DNA from: an uncultured Eubacterium sp.
Lineage (GTDB): Bacteria > Bacillota > Clostridia > Lachnospirales > Lachnospiraceae
Direction: 5' to 3'
Length of the DNA: 64,000 nt
NCBI GenBank assembly: GCA_947178105.1
Contig: CAMWXD010000010.1
Span: 1-64,000 of the forward strand
Within the stretch, counting starts at the first letter, position 1; every line of letters starts with the position of its first letter. The translations under genes and the position numbers were made by a program. The notes under the pieces are model-generated. The model saw only the letters and a program-made list of their open reading frames with translations, searched no databases and was not told the DNA's origin. Shown one piece after another: positions 9,418-18,173 of this stretch.

Positions 9418-10938
9418 TTATCCTCTTCCATCTGTAAGTGTTTCCGGTTCCATCACAGCGCCGATGGCATCGATGATATCTCTGGCAAGCACACTGTAGC
9501 TGCCTTTTCTGCGCGCGGCTAGGCTGCCGGCGAGCCCATGCAGGTACACGCCCATATGGGCGGCATGTTCAGGATCCATCCCCTGTGCGGCAAGTCCCGC
9601 GATCATTCCGGCAAGCACATCGCCGCTGCCGCCCTTTGCCATAGCACTGCATCCAGAAGTATTCAGGCTGGTGCCGCAAGTGCCTGCGGTCACCGTTACG
9701 GCATCTTTTAAGACACAGGTGAGCTGGTATGATTTGGCAAACTGCTCCGCCGTCTGGCGCAGGGAGCTTTGAATCTGCTTGATGTTCCTGCCGCAAAGCC
9801 TTGCCATTTCTCCAAGGTGCGGAGTAATGACAAGCGGGGCAGTCATAGCTTGCAGCAAATGCAGGTTCCCGGCGAGCAGATTCAAAGCGTCTGCATCTGC
9901 AATGACCGGGACAGCAGCATCTGACAATACCTGCGTGGCCATACGCTGCGCCTGTTCGCTTTGCCCGATTCCCGGCCCAAGGATTACGGCGTCTGCCCAT
10001 TTTAACGCTTCCGCAAGCGACTGGCGCTCGTTTGCTTCCTGCGGCGCCTCATCGTCGTACACAGTTAAAATTGCTTCCGGCAGAGTGCTTTGCAGGATCT
10101 GGCGGTTGGACTCTGCGGTATAGATTTTTACAAGCCCGCAGCCGGTGCAGTAAGCAGCTTTTGCGCAAAACAGTGCTGCGCCTGCCATCTGCCTGCTTCC
10201 TGCGACGGCAAGCACATGCCCGAACGTCCCTTTATTGCCTCTTGGATGCCTGTATGGAAGCTGCTTTAAGTCGGATGGCTCCAGCGTAAAACAGGACGGC
10301 TTTACGCCAAGCCAGCTTTGATCTGTAATCCCGATCTCTGCCGTAATGATATCCCCGCAGTAGCGGCAGCCAGGATAAAGTACCTGCCCGGCTTTCTGAT
10401 AAGCAAACGTAACTGTTATGTCTGCTGCAAAAGCCGGATCATACGCCGTGCCGTCGTCGCTGGATACGCCGCTTGGCATGTCGATCGCTGCTTTCAAGCC
10501 GCTGCACGCATTCATATAGGAAATCCACTCCGCATAAATCCCCTTCGGTTCCCTGGAAAGCCCTACGCCAAATAATGCGTCGGCAACACAGTCAAAATGC
10601 ATCTCCTTCGGGAGCTGTTCTAATATATGTATGCCATACTGCGCCAGAATATCCCGCTGGAGCTGATTCTCTTTGGTACGTTTTCCATTGTCCGGTACCT
10701 GGACAGCCGTCACCTGATATCCGCGCTGGTACAGCAGCCGTACAGCCGCAAGCCCGTCGGCACCGTTATTCCCGTTGCCGCATACGGCAAGTATCCGCCC
10801 GGACGGCACGTTTTTTACAACCTCGTCTACAAAACAAAGCGCTGCGCGTTCCATCAGCACAATTGCCGGGACTTTAAAATGCCTGATCGTATTGCTGTCG
10901 CAGGCGTTCATTTCTTCACTGTTTACAATCCACTTCAT
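9418..10938 (-). CDS. nnrDE: Bifunctional NAD(P)H-hydrate epimerase/dehydratase
   Basis: This 506-residue fusion repairs damaged NADH and NADPH hydrates. Residues about 1-215 are the YjeF_N epimerase, with GNGNNGADGLAAVRLL. Residues about 225-506 are the carbohydrate-kinase-fold ADP-dependent dehydratase, with AKGGSGDVLAGMIAGLAAQG near the C terminus. Length is standard for the fused form. It lies between rex and alr on one strand. The redox sensor Rex immediately upstream gives a loose NAD(H) theme. Confidence 0.94.
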   Translation of the reverse strand: MKWIVNSEEMNACDSNTIRHFKVPAIVLMERAALCFVDEVVKNVPSGRILAVCGNGNNGADGLAAVRLLYQRGYQVTAVQVPDNGKRTKENQLQRDILAQYGIHILEQLPKEMHFDCVADALFGVGLSREPKGIYAEWISYMNACSGLKAAIDMPSGVSSDDGTAYDPAFAADITVTFAYQKAGQVLYPGCRYCGDIITAEIGITDQSWLGVKPSCFTLEPSDLKQLPYRHPRGNKGTFGHVLAVAGSRQMAGAALFCAKAAYCTGCGLVKIYTAESNRQILQSTLPEAILTVYDDEAPQEANERQSLAEALKWADAVILGPGIGQSEQAQRMATQVLSDAAVPVIADADALNLLAGNLHLLQAMTAPLVITPHLGEMARLCGRNIKQIQSSLRQTAEQFAKSYQLTCVLKDAVTVTAGTCGTSLNTSGCSAMAKGGSGDVLAGMIAGLAAQGMDPEHAAHMGVYLHGLAGSLAARRKGSYSVLARDIIDAIGAVMEPETLTDGRG

Positions 10939-10978
10939 CGTTTTTCCTCAAAATACCGGCCCTTTGTAAACCGGTTTG

Positions 10979-11617
10979 CTATGGCTCCTGCTGGCTTTGC
11001 AGCATATTATAAGAAAGCTGCATCAGGCTGTCGGATAAATGCACATTTTCCACGACTACGTTTTTGTCCATCAAATCCAGATCTACATGGGCAAAATTCC
11101 AGATGGCACGGATCCCCAGCCGTACCAGCCGGTTTGCAACCGAGTCTGCTGAATGCTTCGGCATCGTAAGCGCTGCAATATCAATCCTGCAAGAACCTGC
11201 AAACGCCTCTAATTCTTCCAGCATCATAATCGGGATGCCCCGCAGCGAATGCCCCCGCAGGCTTGGATTGACGTCGAATAACCCGATTATCATAAAGCCG
11301 AGCTTTTCAAATTTGCTGTAATTTGCCAACGCCTGGCCAAGGTTTCCGGCGCCGATCACGATGATGTTATGCTGCTGCTGCAAGCCAAGGATCCTGCCGA
11401 TCTCGTCATATAAATATTGCACGTTATAGCCATAGCCCTGCTGGCCGAATCCGCCGAAATTATTCAAGTCCTGGCGGATCTGGGAAGCAGTGACTTTCAT
11501 TTTTTCACTCAGCTCATTGGAAGATATCCTTTCGACTCCTTCATCAAGCAAATCCCCTAAGTAACGATAATAACGCGGCATCCTGCGGATAACCGCCTGC
11601 GAAATTTCTTTTCCCAA
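10979..11617 (-). CDS. rex: Redox-sensing transcriptional repressor Rex
   Basis: This 212-residue protein has an N-terminal winged helix (residues 1-80, with ASQIRQDLNNFGGFGQQGYGYNV spanning the family DNA-binding wing) and a Rossmann domain with GAGNLGQALANY. Rex senses the NADH/NAD+ ratio and represses fermentation and electron-transfer genes in Gram-positive anaerobes. Length is typical. It is separated from the ABC-F gene by 56 bases and may form one transcript with nnrE-nnrD, alr and mazF downstream. Confidence 0.95.
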   Translation of the reverse strand: MGKEISQAVIRRMPRYYRYLGDLLDEGVERISSNELSEKMKVTASQIRQDLNNFGGFGQQGYGYNVQYLYDEIGRILGLQQQHNIIVIGAGNLGQALANYSKFEKLGFMIIGLFDVNPSLRGHSLRGIPIMMLEELEAFAGSCRIDIAALTMPKHSADSVANRLVRLGIRAIWNFAHVDLDLMDKNVVVENVHLSDSLMQLSYNMLQSQQEP

Positions 11618-11673
11618 TACTGTTTCCCCTTAATCCGATATAAAATAAGTTCACATAGAATTATAAAGATATC

Positions 11674-13644
11674 TTACGCATTTGTCAATTCTTCCCATTT
11701 TTCATACAGCGCTTCCAACTCCTCCTCCTTTTGCACAAGCTGCGAATGCAGTTCCATTACTTTGGCAGAAATCACAGCGACCTCAGGGGCTGCCATCTCA
11801 GCTTCCAGTTCTTTTTTTTCCGTTTCCAGCGTTTCAATACGCTCTTCTACTCTGCTCAGTTCTTGTTCCGCTTTGCGTTTTGCTGCCTGCTGCTGCTTTT
11901 TCAGCTTCCAGTCTTCTTTGCTGCCGGTTGCTGCTTTTTGCGCTGCTGATTTTGGAAAAGCTGGATTTGCAGCATCCGCCGTATGTGCCTGCATGGTTTC
12001 ACCGGCGTTTCTTGCCGGCTGTAGCTGCGCAGCCCGCTGGACATCCCGCTTTTCCAGATAATAGTCATAATTGCCGATATAATTTAGTACCTGCTGTTCA
12101 TGCAGGTCTAAGATCCTTGTTGCCGTCCGGTTAATAAAATAACGGTCATGGGATACAAACAGCACCGTCCCCTCATAATGGACAAGCGCATTTTCCAAAA
12201 TCTCTTTTGACGTAATGTCCAGATGGTTGGTCGGCTCGTCCAAAATTAAAAAATTTGCTTCCGAGAGCATCAGTTTCGCCAGCGATACCCGTCCGCGCTC
12301 CCCGCCGCTTAAGTCCCCGATCCGCTTAAATACATCGTCATTGGTAAACAAAAATGCGGCAAGCACATTTCGGATCTGCGTATTCGTAAGGTGCGGGTAA
12401 TCTTCGGAAATCTCCTCAAACAGCGTTTTTTCTGTATGCAGTACCTGGTGCTCCTGGTCATAGTAGCCAACCTGCACATTTGTGCCCAGCGTAATCTCCC
12501 CATCGTCTGCTGGGAGCATATCGTTGATAATTTTTAAAATCGTCGTCTTCCCAGTTCCATTATTTCCAATCAGCGCCACCCGCTCGCCGCGGAAAATAGA
12601 AAAATCTACTTGCTCAAACAGTTTTTTTCCGTCGAACGATTTTGCCAGATGCTCCACCCGCATCACGTCGTTTCCGCTCGTAATGCTGGGCGCAAGGTGC
12701 AAATGGATATCGGTCAGATCCTCTACAGGCTTGTCCAGCCGTTTCATTTTGTCTAACATCTTTTCCCGGCTTTCCGCACGCTTGATGGACTTTTCCCGGT
12801 TGAAGGATTTCAGCTTTGCGATCACCTCTTCCTGGTGCTTAATCTCCTGCTGCTGGTTATAATAAGCCCGAAGCTGCGCCGCGCGCACCTGCGCCTTTTT
12901 TTGTGCATATGCCGTATAATTGCCGGTATAGCTGGCGACCTGGTGCTGAAAGACTTCAATGACTTTGGAAACGATCTTATCCATAAAATAGCGGTCATGC
13001 GATACGATCAGCACCGCCCCTTTATAGTTCAGCAGATAATTTTCCAGCCATTGGATCGATTCCATGTCCAGGTGGTTGGTCGGTTCGTCCAACAGCAGGA
13101 TGTCTGGTTTTGTCACAAGCAGCCTGCATAGTGCGGCACGTGTTTTCTGCCCGCCAGATAATTCCGCCTGTGTTTTTCCAAAATCCGATTCCGAAAAACC
13201 AAGCCCGTTTAAAACGCCCGTCACTTCGCTGCGGTACGTATAGCCGTCAGCCAGCTCAAACTGATGGACGAGCCGTTCATATTTTTCCATAAACGCTTCC
13301 AGCTCCCCGGCAGGAACCGCATCCATCGCAGCTTCCATCCTGTGGATTTCCTGTTCCATATCAATCACAGGCTGCTTTGCCGAAAGGACTTCCTCATAAA
13401 TCGTACGTGTACTGTCGATCACTTCATTTTGGGCAAGATAACCGACGGTTTTTTCTTTTGCGATTGCAACGATTCCTTCATCCGGCTCCAGCTCTTTTAC
13501 GATGATCTTTAAAAGCGTCGATTTTCCGGCGCCATTGATGCCGACAATGGCAGCCTTTTCATGTTCTTCTATATGGAAGGACGCGTTTTTCATAACGACA
13601 TCCGTCCCAAAGGTTTTTGTTATATTCTGACAGGAAAGTATCAT
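11674..13644 (-). CDS. ABC-F family ATP-binding protein
   Basis: The 656-residue protein has two ABC domains and no membrane segment. Walker A motifs are GINGAGKST and GNNGTGKTT, signatures are LSGGQKTRAAL and LSGGERGRVSL, and two LLDEPTNHLD/LDEPTNHLD Walker B motifs are present. A charged linker (about 240-320) and a C-terminal coiled coil follow. The ATG at 13644 is preferred because GGAGG lies 5 bases upstream. ABC-F proteins act on ribosomes, either as housekeeping factors or in antibiotic resistance. The long C-terminal coil suggests the Uup/YdiF type, but the subfamily is not certain. A consensus promoter lies at 13709-13737. Confidence 0.92.
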   Translation of the reverse strand: MILSCQNITKTFGTDVVMKNASFHIEEHEKAAIVGINGAGKSTLLKIIVKELEPDEGIVAIAKEKTVGYLAQNEVIDSTRTIYEEVLSAKQPVIDMEQEIHRMEAAMDAVPAGELEAFMEKYERLVHQFELADGYTYRSEVTGVLNGLGFSESDFGKTQAELSGGQKTRAALCRLLVTKPDILLLDEPTNHLDMESIQWLENYLLNYKGAVLIVSHDRYFMDKIVSKVIEVFQHQVASYTGNYTAYAQKKAQVRAAQLRAYYNQQQEIKHQEEVIAKLKSFNREKSIKRAESREKMLDKMKRLDKPVEDLTDIHLHLAPSITSGNDVMRVEHLAKSFDGKKLFEQVDFSIFRGERVALIGNNGTGKTTILKIINDMLPADDGEITLGTNVQVGYYDQEHQVLHTEKTLFEEISEDYPHLTNTQIRNVLAAFLFTNDDVFKRIGDLSGGERGRVSLAKLMLSEANFLILDEPTNHLDITSKEILENALVHYEGTVLFVSHDRYFINRTATRILDLHEQQVLNYIGNYDYYLEKRDVQRAAQLQPARNAGETMQAHTADAANPAFPKSAAQKAATGSKEDWKLKKQQQAAKRKAEQELSRVEERIETLETEKKELEAEMAAPEVAVISAKVMELHSQLVQKEEELEALYEKWEELTNA

Positions 13645-13708
13645 AAGAACCTCCAATCTTTTCTTTCAATCTTGTGCTGCGCACGAGCATAAAACGCTGC
13701 ACCCGGTA

Positions 13709-13737
13709 ATTATAAACAATTATTTTGTAATCGTCAA
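13709..13737 (-). promoter_or_regulatory. Sigma-A-type promoter for the ABC-F gene
   Basis: On the minus strand TTGACG (13737-13732), a 17-base spacer and TATAAT (13714-13709) form a near-consensus promoter. It predicts a leader of roughly 55-60 bases before the ABC-F start at 13644. Confidence 0.8.
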
Positions 13738-13882
13738 CCGCGGAACAGGGATTCAACTGTAAATTGTTCTTTTTTGGGGACATCATTCTAAAACAAATGA
13801 AAAATGTAGAATTTTGCAGAAAAAGAGACGAAAGATAGCAACAGCCAAAAACGGACTAGCTCACCGTCATCATAACGAGCCA

Positions 13883-13914
13883 GAAACCCCCGGAGCTGCT
13901 TCTCCGGGGGTTTC
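13883..13914 (-). terminator. Strong GC hairpin after isocitrate dehydrogenase
   Basis: GAAACCCCCGGAG, loop CTGCTT, CTCCGGGGGTTTC gives a 13-pair stem. It lies 90 bases beyond the icd stop and upstream of the ABC-F promoter. The U tract is short (TTTC). The rest of 13645-14003 shows the promoter above and no credible gene. Confidence 0.7.
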
Positions 13915-14003
13915 GTCGTTCCCAATGGAATCTTATGGCTTTCTGTAACTGTATACAATATAACACTGATTATGAAGAAAGTCAAGAAAATTTTAACGAC
14001 TGC

Positions 14004-15215
14004 TTATGCATACATCTGTTCCAGCTCTTTGCGTATTTCTTTAATAAATTCCTCGCTGTTTAAGACTGTCGGCTGCACAAGTTCTGTGATCTGCGCAAGG
14101 TCTTTTGTCATCTTTCCGGATTCAATCGTAGCAATGCAGGCTTTCTCCAGATTGTCTGCAAATGCTGTAAGCTCTGCAATCCCGTCGATTTCCCCGCGTT
14201 TGCGCAAAGCGCCTGTCCAGGCAAAAATCGTTGCGACAGAATTGGTAGAGGTTTCTTCACCGTTCAGGTGCTTGTAGTAATGGCGCTGTACGGTTCCGTG
14301 CGCCGCTTCATACTCATAGTAGCCTTCCGGCGATACAAGTACAGAGGTCATCATTGCAAGGGAGCCGAACGCAGAAGAAATCATATCGCTCATCACATCT
14401 CCATCGTAGTTTTTACATGCCCAGATAAATCCGCCCTTGGACTTCATGACCCGTGCAACGGCATCGTCGATCAGCGTGTAAAAATATGTAATGCCTGCTG
14501 CGTCAAATTTTTCCTTATATTCTTTCTCAAAGATCTCCTGGAAAATGTCTTTAAACGTATGGTCATATTTTTTAGAGATCGTATCTTTTGTCGCAAACCA
14601 AAGCTCCTGCTTGCTGTCCAGCGCGTAAGTAAAGCAGCTTCTTGCAAAGCTTTCAATCGAAGCTTCTACATTGTGCTGTCCCTGGATGATGCCAGGCCCC
14701 TGAAAATCAAAGATGGTTTCTTTTGTTTGGGTGCCGTCTTTAGCCGTAAATACAAGCTCTGCCGTGCCTGCGCCTGGAATTTTGATCTCTACGTTTTTAT
14801 AGACATCCCCATATGCATGTCTTGCAATCGTAATCGGGCTTTCCCAGTTTTTTACACATGGCTCGATGCCCTTTACTTTAATCGGCGTACGGAACACCGT
14901 ACCGTCTAAGATTGCACGAATCGTACCATTCGGGCTTTTCCACATTTCTTTTAAGTCATATTCATCCATACGCGCTGCGTTTGGTGTGATCGTCGCACAT
15001 TTGACGGCAACGCCGTATTTTTTTGTAGCGTTTGCAGAATCGATTGTGACCTGGTCGTTTGTTTCATTTCTGTAAGCAAGGCCCAGGTCATAGTACTCTG
15101 TCTTTAAATCCACAAAAGGCAGCAGCAGCTCATCTTTGATGATCTTCCAGAGAATCCTGGTCATCTCGTCCCCGTCCATCTCTACAAGCGGCGTTGTCAT
15201 TTTAATTTTTTCCAT
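14004..15215 (-). CDS. icd: NADP-dependent isocitrate dehydrogenase
   Basis: This 403-residue protein is of the eukaryote-like homodimeric IDH class. It starts [23 protein letters not shown] and carries [32 protein letters not shown] (metal and substrate residues) and [10 protein letters not shown]. The enzyme oxidises isocitrate to 2-oxoglutarate, making NADPH and a glutamate precursor. AGGAGG lies about 9 bases upstream. Promoter elements are seen at 15266-15293. Citrate synthase is encoded at 58779-60155 in the same window; aconitase is not seen. Confidence 0.95.
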   Translation of the reverse strand: MEKIKMTTPLVEMDGDEMTRILWKIIKDELLLPFVDLKTEYYDLGLAYRNETNDQVTIDSANATKKYGVAVKCATITPNAARMDEYDLKEMWKSPNGTIRAILDGTVFRTPIKVKGIEPCVKNWESPITIARHAYGDVYKNVEIKIPGAGTAELVFTAKDGTQTKETIFDFQGPGIIQGQHNVEASIESFARSCFTYALDSKQELWFATKDTISKKYDHTFKDIFQEIFEKEYKEKFDAAGITYFYTLIDDAVARVMKSKGGFIWACKNYDGDVMSDMISSAFGSLAMMTSVLVSPEGYYEYEAAHGTVQRHYYKHLNGEETSTNSVATIFAWTGALRKRGEIDGIAELTAFADNLEKACIATIESGKMTKDLAQITELVQPTVLNSEEFIKEIRKELEQMYA

Positions 15216-15265
15216 TCATTCATCCCTCCTGGTTTGTGCAGGTTTTTATACTCATACCAAATTAT

Positions 15266-15293
15266 TTTATACAAAGACACACAGGTTTGTCAA
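15266..15293 (-). promoter_or_regulatory. Putative sigma-A promoter of icd
   Basis: Minus strand TTGACA (15293-15288), a 16-base spacer and TATAAA (15271-15266) lie about 50 bases upstream of the icd start. Confidence 0.6.
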
Positions 15294-15327
15294 TGCATGT
15301 ACCGCGGATTCTTTTATTTTTTTGGAA

Positions 15328-15354
15328 ACCTATACAAGCTGCCCTCATAGTATA
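15328..15354 (+). promoter_or_regulatory. Sigma-K-like promoter ahead of the Cys/Gly-rich gene
   Basis: AC at 15328-15329, 16 bases, then CATAGTATA at 15346-15354 fits the mother-cell sigma-K pattern (AC, 16-17 bases, CATANNNTA). It lies 36 bases before the start at 15391. A short pattern of this kind can occur by chance. Confidence 0.4.
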
Positions 15355-15390
15355 AACCATAAAACAAATTAAAACATGGAGGCAATCAAT

Positions 15391-15651
15391 ATGAGTGATT
15401 TAGCTGCTACAAACTGTGGATGTGGAGAAACAACGAGCTGTGGGTGCGGATGCTCCAACGGAAATAATTCCTTTATCTGGATTATCCTGTTGTTATTCTG
15501 CTGCTGCGGCAACAACGGCGGTGGCTCCTTCTTTAGCGGCAACGGCTGCGGAAATGGCTGTGGCGGCGGATGCGGCGACAATAGCTGTATTTGGCTGATC
15601 TTACTTCTGCTTTGCGGCTGTGGCGGCGGATGCGGCGGCAACTTCTTCTAA
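15391..15651 (+). CDS. Cys/Gly-rich small protein with two hydrophobic ILLLL blocks (HCB-type)
   Basis: The start at 15391 follows GGAGG by 8 bases; an ATG at 15376 overlaps that site and is less likely. The 86-residue product has about 20 cysteines and very many glycines. It is built from two similar halves: a CGCG-rich stretch, then NSFIWIILLLFCCCG, then a Gly/Cys/Asn spacer and NSCIWLILLLLCGCG followed by GGCGG. Similar clostridial proteins are labelled chorion class high-cysteine HCB protein 13, a name based only on composition. The function is unknown. The sigma-K-like promoter would suit a spore-surface component. Two hairpins follow. Confidence 0.8.
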   Translation: MSDLAATNCGCGETTSCGCGCSNGNNSFIWIILLLFCCCGNNGGGSFFSGNGCGNGCGGGCGDNSCIWLILLLLCGCGGGCGGNFF

Positions 15652-15681
15652 AGCTTTGGGAAATTGTTCCTGAATGATACG

Positions 15682-15707
15682 TGCGGAAGGCAATCCTGCC
15701 TTCCGCA
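15682..15707 (+). terminator. Hairpin after the Cys/Gly-rich gene
   Basis: TGCGGAAGGCA, loop ATCC, TGCCTTCCGCA is an 11-pair perfect stem, 30 bases past the stop. It lacks a U tract, so it may be a processing or stability element with the next hairpin doing the termination. Confidence 0.5.
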
Positions 15708-15728
15708 GGAAGTGTAGCTATCAGAAAT

Positions 15729-15760
15729 AAAATACCCTGCATTTTTGTGCAGGGTATTTT
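15729..15760. terminator. Bidirectional terminator
   Basis: AAAATACCCTGCA, loop of 6, TGCAGGGTATTTT followed by TT. A/T tails on both sides suit the rightward Cys/Gly-rich gene and the leftward 54-residue gene that converge here. Confidence 0.8.
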
Positions 15761-15836
15761 TTATCTTGTATAAAACGGATAAAGCCCGCAGCACAGCAGG
15801 ATACTGCGATTGCTATGTGCGGGCTGTGCCAATATG

Positions 15837-16001
15837 CTATTTGATATCCCCTGTACGTGTACGCTGCGCCCGGTTGAGCGCTTTGCCTTGCAGATCGCCG
15901 GTTTCCCGCTGGCGGATCTGTGACAGTGTCAGGTTTTTCCGCTTCATACACGCCTCATCTACCGTATAGACCTTATTTCCATCAATAATTAATTTTCCCA
16001 T
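15837..16001 (-). CDS. 54-residue basic protein of unknown function
   Basis: A short frame read on the minus strand starts MGKLIIDGNKVYTVDEAC and ends RTRTGDIK. A second ATG two codons upstream (16007) would give 56 residues. The N-terminal part looks like a small beta hairpin (LIIDGNKVYTVDE) and the C-terminal two thirds are helical and Lys/Arg/Gln-rich. A GGG-containing site lies before the start. Downstream, an imperfect GC hairpin (about 15783-15826) followed by TTTAT on the minus strand would terminate it. The clean start, site and terminator make it more likely real than chance. I do not recognise the family. Confidence 0.55.
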   Translation of the reverse strand: MGKLIIDGNKVYTVDEACMKRKNLTLSQIRQRETGDLQGKALNRAQRTRTGDIK

Positions 16002-16172
16002 AACCATCCCGTTCTCTATTCAAAAAGAAATCCTTTGAACCATTCCATTTTTTCTGTTTCGGTCATTCTATCTTCTATCCATCTGCCTCCTTTCTATATT
16101 ATATAGGTTTTAGTCAAAAGGGTGTCATAACAGGCGCCTCCTGCTCATACACTAAATAAAAAAGGAATTTTT

Positions 16173-16502
16173 ATGGACAACAATTACATACCAACCGCTT
16201 TTGATGAAAAGACACAGACGAAAGACCTGCAAATTTTAAAAACAGCGCTTCCTTATATGCGCGGTTCCCGCCAAAAGGAAATCCTGACGCTGATCAAGTC
16301 AATGGAGCTGAAAAAATCGATTGACCTGATTGACAGCGACGATACTTCTTTATCGATCTGCTCTACCGAAAACCCAATGGAAAACACGCTCAATATGCTC
16401 AGCGATATCCGCCAGTTTTGCAATGAAAAAGAACAGGAGCACATTGATATGATCCTGAATATCTTTTCCATGTTTTCGACGTATGAGACGATGTTTTCTT
16501 AA
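16173..16502 (+). CDS. 109-residue helical protein of unknown function
   Basis: This small acidic protein has no signal peptide or membrane segment. It is almost wholly helical by composition, with a central charged stretch (QKEILTLIKSMELKKSIDLI) and a Met/Phe-rich C terminus (MILNIFSMFSTYETMF). AAGGA lies 6 bases before the ATG. It is followed 120 bases later by a second small helical protein on the same strand, and the two look like a functional pair. I do not recognise a domain. Confidence 0.7.
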   Translation: MDNNYIPTAFDEKTQTKDLQILKTALPYMRGSRQKEILTLIKSMELKKSIDLIDSDDTSLSICSTENPMENTLNMLSDIRQFCNEKEQEHIDMILNIFSMFSTYETMFS

Positions 16503-16622
16503 GCCTTTTGCAAATGGCTGTACCAGCATCTTTTTCCAGAACCGTATACAGGAACCTTTTTCACTTCGCCTGCATATGCTGTGATATAGATATGCTGATC
16601 ATCTATGGATAGGGAGGACTTT

Positions 16623-16901
16623 ATGAATTTTGACGATGTATTTAACGCCCAGAATACAAAGGGCATCTCGCCGGAAAAGCTTGCTTTTTTAAAAGCGATG
16701 TCCGCAAGGCAGGCGGGAGGAAATGCAAAAGATATGATGGCAGCATTGATGGCGGCTTCCAATTCTGCTCAAAAGCAGGGCGTTACTTTTAACGAATCGG
16801 AACGCGACATGATGCTCGAACTCCTTTTAAAAGGCCTGTCGCCGGAAGAGAGTAAAAAAGCACGCGGCATGATACAGATGATGAAGCATATGAAAAAATG
16901 A
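16623..16901 (+). CDS. 92-residue Met/Ala-rich helical protein of unknown function
   Basis: The ATG at 16623 follows GGGAGGA by 4 bases and is preferred over 16605. The protein begins MNFDDVF, has an Ala/Met-rich middle (KDMMAALMAASNSAQKQ) and a C-terminal MLELLLKGLSPEESKKARGM helix pair. It is cytoplasmic, with no known motif. It pairs with the 109-residue gene upstream. A strong terminator follows at 16917-16957. Confidence 0.7.
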   Translation: MNFDDVFNAQNTKGISPEKLAFLKAMSARQAGGNAKDMMAALMAASNSAQKQGVTFNESERDMMLELLLKGLSPEESKKARGMIQMMKHMKK

Positions 16902-16916
16902 ACTGCCAGACATGCC

Positions 16917-16957
16917 GCATCCAGCCCTTTTCCCCTGGCAGGAAAAGGGCTGGATGC
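16917..16957. terminator. Long convergent terminator hairpin
   Basis: GCATCCAGCCCTTTTCC pairs perfectly with GGAAAAGGGCTGGATGC (17 pairs, 7-base loop). It separates the rightward small-protein pair from the leftward sigma/anti-sigma genes. Confidence 0.75.
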
Positions 16958-16966
16958 GTAATGCAG

Positions 16967-17590
16967 CTATTCTACAAAGATATAATTTTCGGCGTCTGCC
17001 GGAGCATCGGTCCTGCTTTCATAGCCAAAGCTTCTGGTAACCGCGTCTTTTGTGCTTCCATCGATTTTAAAATAAACCGTTTCCCCTTCATGCTCAAGCG
17101 CTACTTTGCAGATGCCGTCTTCCCCAAACATCTCTGTCACGTCAATCTTTTTGTCATAGTAGTACAGCCAGACCTTTCCATCGTTGTCTGCTTCCACAAA
17201 ATTACCTATACTCGGAGCCAAATCTTCTGCAGAAAGCTGGATTTCATTTCCGTTGTCGTCAAACGCAACTCCGCCTCCTGTCTGCGCCTGCTTCTTGCCG
17301 TTTTCATCAGTAAATGTAAACGTATAGCTTCCATTGCCGTTGTCTTTTACATTGACCTGCGTCTGTTCCCCATGGAACCATGCTGTAATTTTTTGCTGGA
17401 TGCCTCCTAAGTCCGCCGCATAAGCTACGGTCATACTGCCAAATAAAATTGCTGTTGCCGCACAGGCAGCTACTACTTTTTTCATATGATATACATGTTT
17501 TCTTTTTTCCATCATCTCTACCTCCAAAGAAAATTGCCCGGAGGAATGCAGGGTTTGAAACGCCTTTTTATACCGCTCCTTATTCGTCAT
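16967..17590 (-). CDS. Putative membrane anti-sigma factor
   Basis: This 207-residue protein has a cytoplasmic N terminus of about 35 residues (MTNKERYKKAFQTLHSS), one membrane helix at about 37-58 (VVAACAATAILFGSMTVAYA) and an extracytoplasmic domain of about 145 residues. Its start overlaps the ECF sigma stop by 11 bases, so the two are translationally coupled. That position and topology are those of an anti-sigma factor. The N-terminal segment matches the short sigma-binding region of clostridial RsiV/DUF4179-like proteins. The outer domain is not a recognised sensor. The signal sensed is unknown. Confidence 0.7.
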   Translation of the reverse strand: MTNKERYKKAFQTLHSSGQFSLEVEMMEKRKHVYHMKKVVAACAATAILFGSMTVAYAADLGGIQQKITAWFHGEQTQVNVKDNGNGSYTFTFTDENGKKQAQTGGGVAFDDNGNEIQLSAEDLAPSIGNFVEADNDGKVWLYYYDKKIDVTEMFGEDGICKVALEHEGETVYFKIDGSTKDAVTRSFGYESRTDAPADAENYIFVE

Positions 17591-18062
17591 CTTCCCAGTC
17601 CTCCTTTAACGCTTCCTTGAGCAGCTTTCGCCCGCGTGAAAGCCTGACTTTGACATTGCTCTCCTTAAGCCTTAAGATCTGCGCGATCTCCCGAACCGCA
17701 TAATCCTCATAATAATACAGATGGATCACAATGCGGTACTTTTGCGGAAGCCTCATAACGGCCTCAAACAATGTCTCTTCCTTTGGTGTTTCAAAAGCAA
17801 GCGACTCCATATACTCTTCCAGCGGCACTTTATTCTGCCGCCAGAAGGAACGGTTCACATTTTTTGCTTTATTGACTGCCACGCGGATCAGCCAGGCGCG
17901 GATATGCGTTTCGCTGTCAAATTCATTTTTTGCTACATAGTACTGCAAAAACGTTTCCTGCACAATATCGTCTGCATCCGCCGCATTTTTACATATATGG
18001 AAGGCGGCTGCAAAGATATTGTCGCGGTAACGCCCTGCCAGTTCCTCTACTGTTGGTTTCAT
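17580..18062 (-). CDS. ECF RNA polymerase sigma factor
   Basis: These 160 residues contain sigma-70 region 2 (DADDIVQETFLQYYV at about 27-41) and region 4 (YYEDYAVREIAQILRLKESNVKVRLSRGRKLL at about 120-151, the second half holding the helix-turn-helix). Regions 1.1 and 3 are absent, as in ECF sigmas. The downstream overlapping gene encodes its probable anti-sigma. The first gene after the intergenic gap starts at 18062, and autoregulation is likely but no consensus was identified by eye. Confidence 0.92.
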   Translation of the reverse strand: MKPTVEELAGRYRDNIFAAAFHICKNAADADDIVQETFLQYYVAKNEFDSETHIRAWLIRVAVNKAKNVNRSFWRQNKVPLEEYMESLAFETPKEETLFEAVMRLPQKYRIVIHLYYYEDYAVREIAQILRLKESNVKVRLSRGRKLLKEALKEDWEDDE

Positions 18063-18173
18063 GAGCGATCCCTCATTTATATTTTTATTTCTTTGAAAGG
18101 CCCTTTCACTAACTATACAAACGAGGATGGAAAAAGGTTACAAAAAAAAGAAAAAAATTAAAAAAATAAAAAA

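Noticed and set aside
13788-13985. 65-codon minus-strand frame between icd and the ABC-F gene
   Set aside because: It runs through the terminator hairpin and lacks a ribosome site.
15369-15641. Proline-rich minus-strand frame opposite the Cys/Gly gene
   Set aside because: It is the complement of Gly/Cys codons and has no ribosome site.
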